Shown piece after piece: positions 61,192 through 64,000 of a stretch of 64,000 bases of DNA (position 1 is the stretch's first letter; every line of letters starts with the position of its first letter). Location: assembly GCF_009725755.1 (NCBI RefSeq), contig NZ_WNIJ01000001.1:868001-932000 (forward strand). Reading direction: 5' to 3'. Under the pieces are notes generated by a model. That model did not search any database, was not told the origin of the DNA, and saw only the letters and a list, made by a program, of their open reading frames with translations. Source of the DNA: Bombella sp. ESL0385. GTDB lineage: Bacteria > Pseudomonadota > Alphaproteobacteria > Acetobacterales > Acetobacteraceae. Made by a program: the position numbers and the translations under genes.

Positions 61192-62349
61192 TTAGAGCGT
61201 CTCGGTCGTGATGATGCGGATGCGGTAGTTGATATGTTTTTCAATATCGCGTAGGCGGGCGCGTTCATCAAATGTCACGAAAGTTACGGCACGGCCTTGC
61301 TTCCCTGCCCGGGCCGTACGGCCAATGCGATGAATATAAAGCTCTGGCGTTTGAGGTAGGTCCATATTGATGACGAGTTGAATATCATCAATATCCAGCC
61401 CACGGGCTGCTATATCGGTTGTTACGAGGATGGCTCCAGCCTGCTCTTGGTAACGCTCTAACGTCTTTTTCCGTTCGCCTTGGGTTTGTCCACCATGCAG
61501 GGCGATGGCTTTATATCGTGCCTTCCTCAATGATTTGGCAACAGAATCAGCCCGTTGTTTCGTTTTAGTAAAAATAATGGTGCGGCCTGTTTTCCCGTCT
61601 TTTAGGTGGGGGGTAGTTTCCAGTAGTTTTTGCAGGAGTGGCTCTTTTTGGTCATCTGTGATGAAGAGGGCTTGCTGGCGAATACGCCGCGGCGTGACTT
61701 CTTCTTCTCCCGGTTCGACCCGGATAGGGTCTTTTGTTACGCGTTTGGCAAGAGCCATGACAGGCGCAGGCAGGGTGGCTGAGCAAAAGACCGTTTGGGG
61801 ACGGTCAGCAATATAGGGGACAAGGGCCGTCATACTGGCTGAGAACTCCTCATCTAAAAGGCGGTCTGCTTCATCCAGCACAAGATAGAGAATATGCTCT
61901 AACGATAGGTCGCCTTTCTCCACAAAATCGAGCAAACGGCCATGGGTGGCAACGATAATATCGGCCCCTTGCGCTAAGGAGAGAGCTTGTTGCTCGCGTG
62001 GGACACCCCCGCAAATCACACGCGTTTTGAGCGGGAGTTGACGGCCCAACTGGCGGCACACTGCTGCGGTCTGCATGGCTAAATCGCGTGTTGGCTCTAA
62101 GATGAGGATGCGCGGGATAGAGGGGGTAGAGCCATCCTCTTTAAGACGAGCAAGTTTTTGGAGGGCAGGGAGAACAAAAGCGGCGGTTTTGCCGGTCCCT
62201 GTTTGGCCGGGTAACAGAACATCTCGCCCTGCCAGCAGGGGCGGAATAGCGTGTTGTTGAATCGCTGTCGGTTTCATCATGCCCGCTTTTTGTGCAGCAT
62301 GCGTAAGAGCATCGGAGAGGCCAAGGGTTGTAAAATCACTATGGGTCAT
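61192..62349 (-). CDS. DEAD-box RNA helicase (RhlE-like)
   Basis: ATP-dependent RNA helicase of 385 residues. The motif order is the Q-motif FTTLGLSDALTHAAQKAG...PTAIQQHAIP, Walker A GQTGTGKT, motif Ia PTRDLA, DEAD in LVLDEADRLLDEEF, CSATLP, HGGQTQGER, TTDIAARGLDI and HRIGRTARAGKQG. It has no long C-terminal extension, as in short RhlE-type proteins that act in RNA turnover or ribosome assembly. The start is ATG 62349; an in-frame ATG 63 bp upstream adds a His/Ser-rich stretch without homology. It is divergent from the ELM1-like gene. Confidence 0.93.
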   Translation of the reverse strand: MTHSDFTTLGLSDALTHAAQKAGMMKPTAIQQHAIPPLLAGRDVLLPGQTGTGKTAAFVLPALQKLARLKEDGSTPSIPRILILEPTRDLAMQTAAVCRQLGRQLPLKTRVICGGVPREQQALSLAQGADIIVATHGRLLDFVEKGDLSLEHILYLVLDEADRLLDEEFSASMTALVPYIADRPQTVFCSATLPAPVMALAKRVTKDPIRVEPGEEEVTPRRIRQQALFITDDQKEPLLQKLLETTPHLKDGKTGRTIIFTKTKQRADSVAKSLRKARYKAIALHGGQTQGERKKTLERYQEQAGAILVTTDIAARGLDIDDIQLVINMDLPQTPELYIHRIGRTARAGKQGRAVTFVTFDERARLRDIEKHINYRIRIITTETL

Positions 62350-62413
62350 GGAGGATAGTCTTGCTAGAGAGGAGGAATGATGATGGCTTAATACCCTAGG
62401 GAGCCTTTTCACG

Positions 62414-63364
62414 ATGCATGCGACGATTATTGCCGAGGATTATGCCGGGATGCGTTCACAAGGGCGAGGCTTGGCAGAAAGGGCGGGTTTCTCTTGGGAT
62501 TTTCAGCCTATTATAACACAAAAAGATTCATGGGTCCTTCGCTTACCCGTTCGGTTTTGGCCGCGTTCTTTGGGTCTTTTTGCACCATTTCATCTATCCT
62601 CTGCAACCCGTCTTATTATCAGCCTCGGGGGGAAGGGCGGGGTCGCAGGGGCGGCTCTGGGAACACATTATGGTCTTCCTGTCGTACAGATTCAGCACCC
62701 TAGAGCGCGCCTTTCTCCCTATGCGCTAGTGATTGCTAATGAGCATGATAAGCTTAGCGGGCCGAATGTATTATCTATTCGCACGGCGTTACATGATGTC
62801 ACCCCCGCCCGTTTAGTAGAGGCTGCACGGTGTTGGCATACCCCCATTCGCGCAGGGGCGGAGAGGGTCCTAGGGGTTCTTCTTGGCGGGTCTAATGGGC
62901 GGTATCGTTTTGAGGAGAGTGAAGCCGCAGCTCTTGCTGCACAAATTGCCGGCTTTATACGCAAAACGTCAGTTCGATGTGTTATCACGCCATCGCGCCG
63001 CACATCCCCTAAGGCCCTTGCCTTTATGCGTGCGCATCTTCACCCCCTTGGGGCTGTGGTGATGGATGGTGAGGGGGAGGAGAACCCTTATATGGGCTTG
63101 CTCGCTTGTGCTGATATTTTAGCCGTTACCCAAGATAGTGTCTCGATGATTTCAGAGGCGGTGGCAACAGATAAACCCGTATGTATTTTGCCGCTAAAGG
63201 GTAGGTCTTCACGGATAGATTCTTTTGTAAAGACCTTACAAAAAGCGGGACGTATTCAGTCTTCTTTAGACGTAGCCTCATTTATTCCTTGTTATCACCT
63301 TGACGATACTTGGCTAGCAGCGGAAGAAGTAAGACGGCGTATTCAGTTTGAGCAGAAAGGGTGA
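62414..63364 (+). CDS. ELM1-like (mitochondrial fission ELM1 / DUF1022 family) protein
   Basis: A 316-residue protein resembling the ELM1 family, named after a plant mitochondrial fission factor but of unknown role in bacteria. Landmarks are the N-terminal GMRSQGRGLAERAG, VVQIQHPRARLSPYALVIANEHD, VLLGGSNGRYRF, TPSRRTS and the C-terminal TQDSVSMISEAVATDKPVCI. The latter resembles the acceptor-side motif of GT-B glycosyltransferases, so a sugar-transfer function is possible (inference). The start is ATG 62414. An unrecognised gene follows after 4 bp and is probably co-transcribed. Confidence 0.85.
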   Translation: MHATIIAEDYAGMRSQGRGLAERAGFSWDFQPIITQKDSWVLRLPVRFWPRSLGLFAPFHLSSATRLIISLGGKGGVAGAALGTHYGLPVVQIQHPRARLSPYALVIANEHDKLSGPNVLSIRTALHDVTPARLVEAARCWHTPIRAGAERVLGVLLGGSNGRYRFEESEAAALAAQIAGFIRKTSVRCVITPSRRTSPKALAFMRAHLHPLGAVVMDGEGEENPYMGLLACADILAVTQDSVSMISEAVATDKPVCILPLKGRSSRIDSFVKTLQKAGRIQSSLDVASFIPCYHLDDTWLAAEEVRRRIQFEQKG

Positions 63365-63368
63365 TTCC

Positions 63369-64000
63369 ATGTTGGACATTAAAACTTTTGGACCGCAGGG
63401 CGGTAATGTCCTCTATAAGGCTCTCTCTCACCCGCTGATTGTTGAGGAGATGAAAACGCTGGAGGCGGCGTTAAAAGGCAAGAGAGTTGCTTTTTATGAC
63501 CCTGATGAGTACGCCCCTACGTTATGTGGGCTTTATCCCGCTATTCAACCGGCTTTGATTTTAACGCATGATAGTGAGCAAGTTGGTCAGGCTGATGGCC
63601 TAGGCGGGCAGAAGTGCGCCATTGTTCACGCGGCTAATTGTGATGTGGATGCCATCCTCGCTTTGTCGTTTGAGGATGCTAAAATGCGTTCCCGCCTTGG
63701 GGCATTTATAGGGGCTATACCGCTTTATACATTGGGTATAGCGCGCCTGCCAGATATGTTCTTCCCCTATAAGCGGCCTTATTTAGATAAATGTAATTTC
63801 GCAACTAATTTTGCCTTCTTTCGCGAGACAGAACATTTCAGCACCCGCTTAGTCACGGCGAATTATTGGTCTAATTACGGGGCAGAGTCTTTACGCTATT
63901 GGCTCCGTCTTTACGATGAGCAGGGCCTTATTCTGGCAGAATGGCATCATGATGTAGAGAACCCCGCCGCCGGTGTGGTGATTGATAGCCAAGAGGTGAG
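63369..64000 (+). CDS. Unrecognised protein, C-terminus cut by window edge
   Basis: ATG 63369 opens a frame that stays open to the end of the window (210 codons). AAAGGG lies upstream, and the ELM1-like gene ends 4 bp before. The product begins MLDIKTFGPQGGNVLYKAL and contains GKRVAFYDPDEYAPTLCGLY, VHAANCDVDAILAL and KRPYLDKCNFATNFAFFRE. The end available shows Trp-rich ANYWSNYGAESLRYWLRLYDE. No signal peptide or membrane helix is evident. I do not recognise the family; the tight coupling suggests a shared pathway with the ELM1-like protein. Confidence 0.7.
   Translation, partial: MLDIKTFGPQGGNVLYKALSHPLIVEEMKTLEAALKGKRVAFYDPDEYAPTLCGLYPAIQPALILTHDSEQVGQADGLGGQKCAIVHAANCDVDAILALSFEDAKMRSRLGAFIGAIPLYTLGIARLPDMFFPYKRPYLDKCNFATNFAFFRETEHFSTRLVTANYWSNYGAESLRYWLRLYDEQGLILAEWHHDVENPAAGVVIDSQEV

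Overview
The window reads as chromosomal core sequence of an alphaproteobacterium, most likely an acetic acid bacterium (Acetobacteraceae). Pointers to this are a pyruvate dehydrogenase E1-beta that carries its own lipoyl domain, the tpiA-secG-pyrG-kdsA-eno-ftsB block, separate purS/purQ/short purL genes, a metal-dependent type KdsA and an Mg-type HemB. By eye the base composition is moderate (mid-50s % GC), which would fit the small-genome, insect-associated acetic acid bacteria, but genus is inference only. No insertion sequence, prophage, integrase, CRISPR array or rRNA operon is visible.

Layout. 1-9.9 kb: a cut-off double cold-shock-domain protein, recG and mfd (divergent), an NsrR-like Rrf2 regulator, a DXD-type glycosyltransferase overlapping rlmE, and a DUF475 membrane protein. 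9.9-19.4 kb: two identical tRNA-Gln(CUG) genes, hemN, guaB, an RsmB-type rRNA methyltransferase, a Na+/H+ antiporter, an orphan OmpR-type response regulator, xth and an M19 dipeptidase. 19.4-24.2 kb: a small in-frame upstream ORF, uvrC, pgsA, a proline/glutamine-rich lipoprotein and rpmG. 24.2-30.5 kb (minus): tpiA, secG, pyrG, kdsA, eno and ftsB, with a DUF3429 membrane protein on plus. 30.5-43.4 kb (plus): ppiD-trpE-trpG-trpD-trpC, then pdhA-pdhB-pdhC-lpd-lipA-ratA. 43.4-46.4 kb: a small His-rich exported protein, a soluble lytic transglycosylase and a TerC/YjbE-type protein. 46.6-53.3 kb: purB, then the tightly overlapping run purC-purS-(double Rap1a/Tai-like protein)-purQ-purL, then bolA and a CGFS monothiol glutaredoxin. 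53.4-64 kb: a second small exported His-rich protein, yraN, hemB, three tandem paralogous APC amino-acid permeases, glyA, a DEAD-box helicase, an ELM1-like protein and an unrecognised gene cut by the right edge.

How the genes fit together. The pdh cluster is nearly self-contained: E1, E2 and E3 of the complex plus the enzyme that builds lipoyl groups. The pur run carries the FGAM synthase trio PurS/PurQ/PurL and PurC. Uvr/Mfd/RecG/Xth supply DNA repair. HemB, HemN and GlyA touch tetrapyrrole and glycine supply.

The most unusual item is the exported two-domain Rap1a/Tai-like protein (49054-49791). It has two copies of a four-cysteine domain with identical cysteine spacing and is translationally coupled on both sides inside the purine operon, between two subunits of one enzyme. 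Other oddities: a 31-residue ORF in frame with and abutting uvrC; a secG tail cut by an in-frame stop and followed by a second copy of a 27-bp tail segment; a TerC-family protein with Tyr where Asp is expected; and the triplicated permeases between glyA and hemB.

Limits: all calls come from reading motifs by eye; start codons without a clear ribosome-binding site are uncertain and are flagged.
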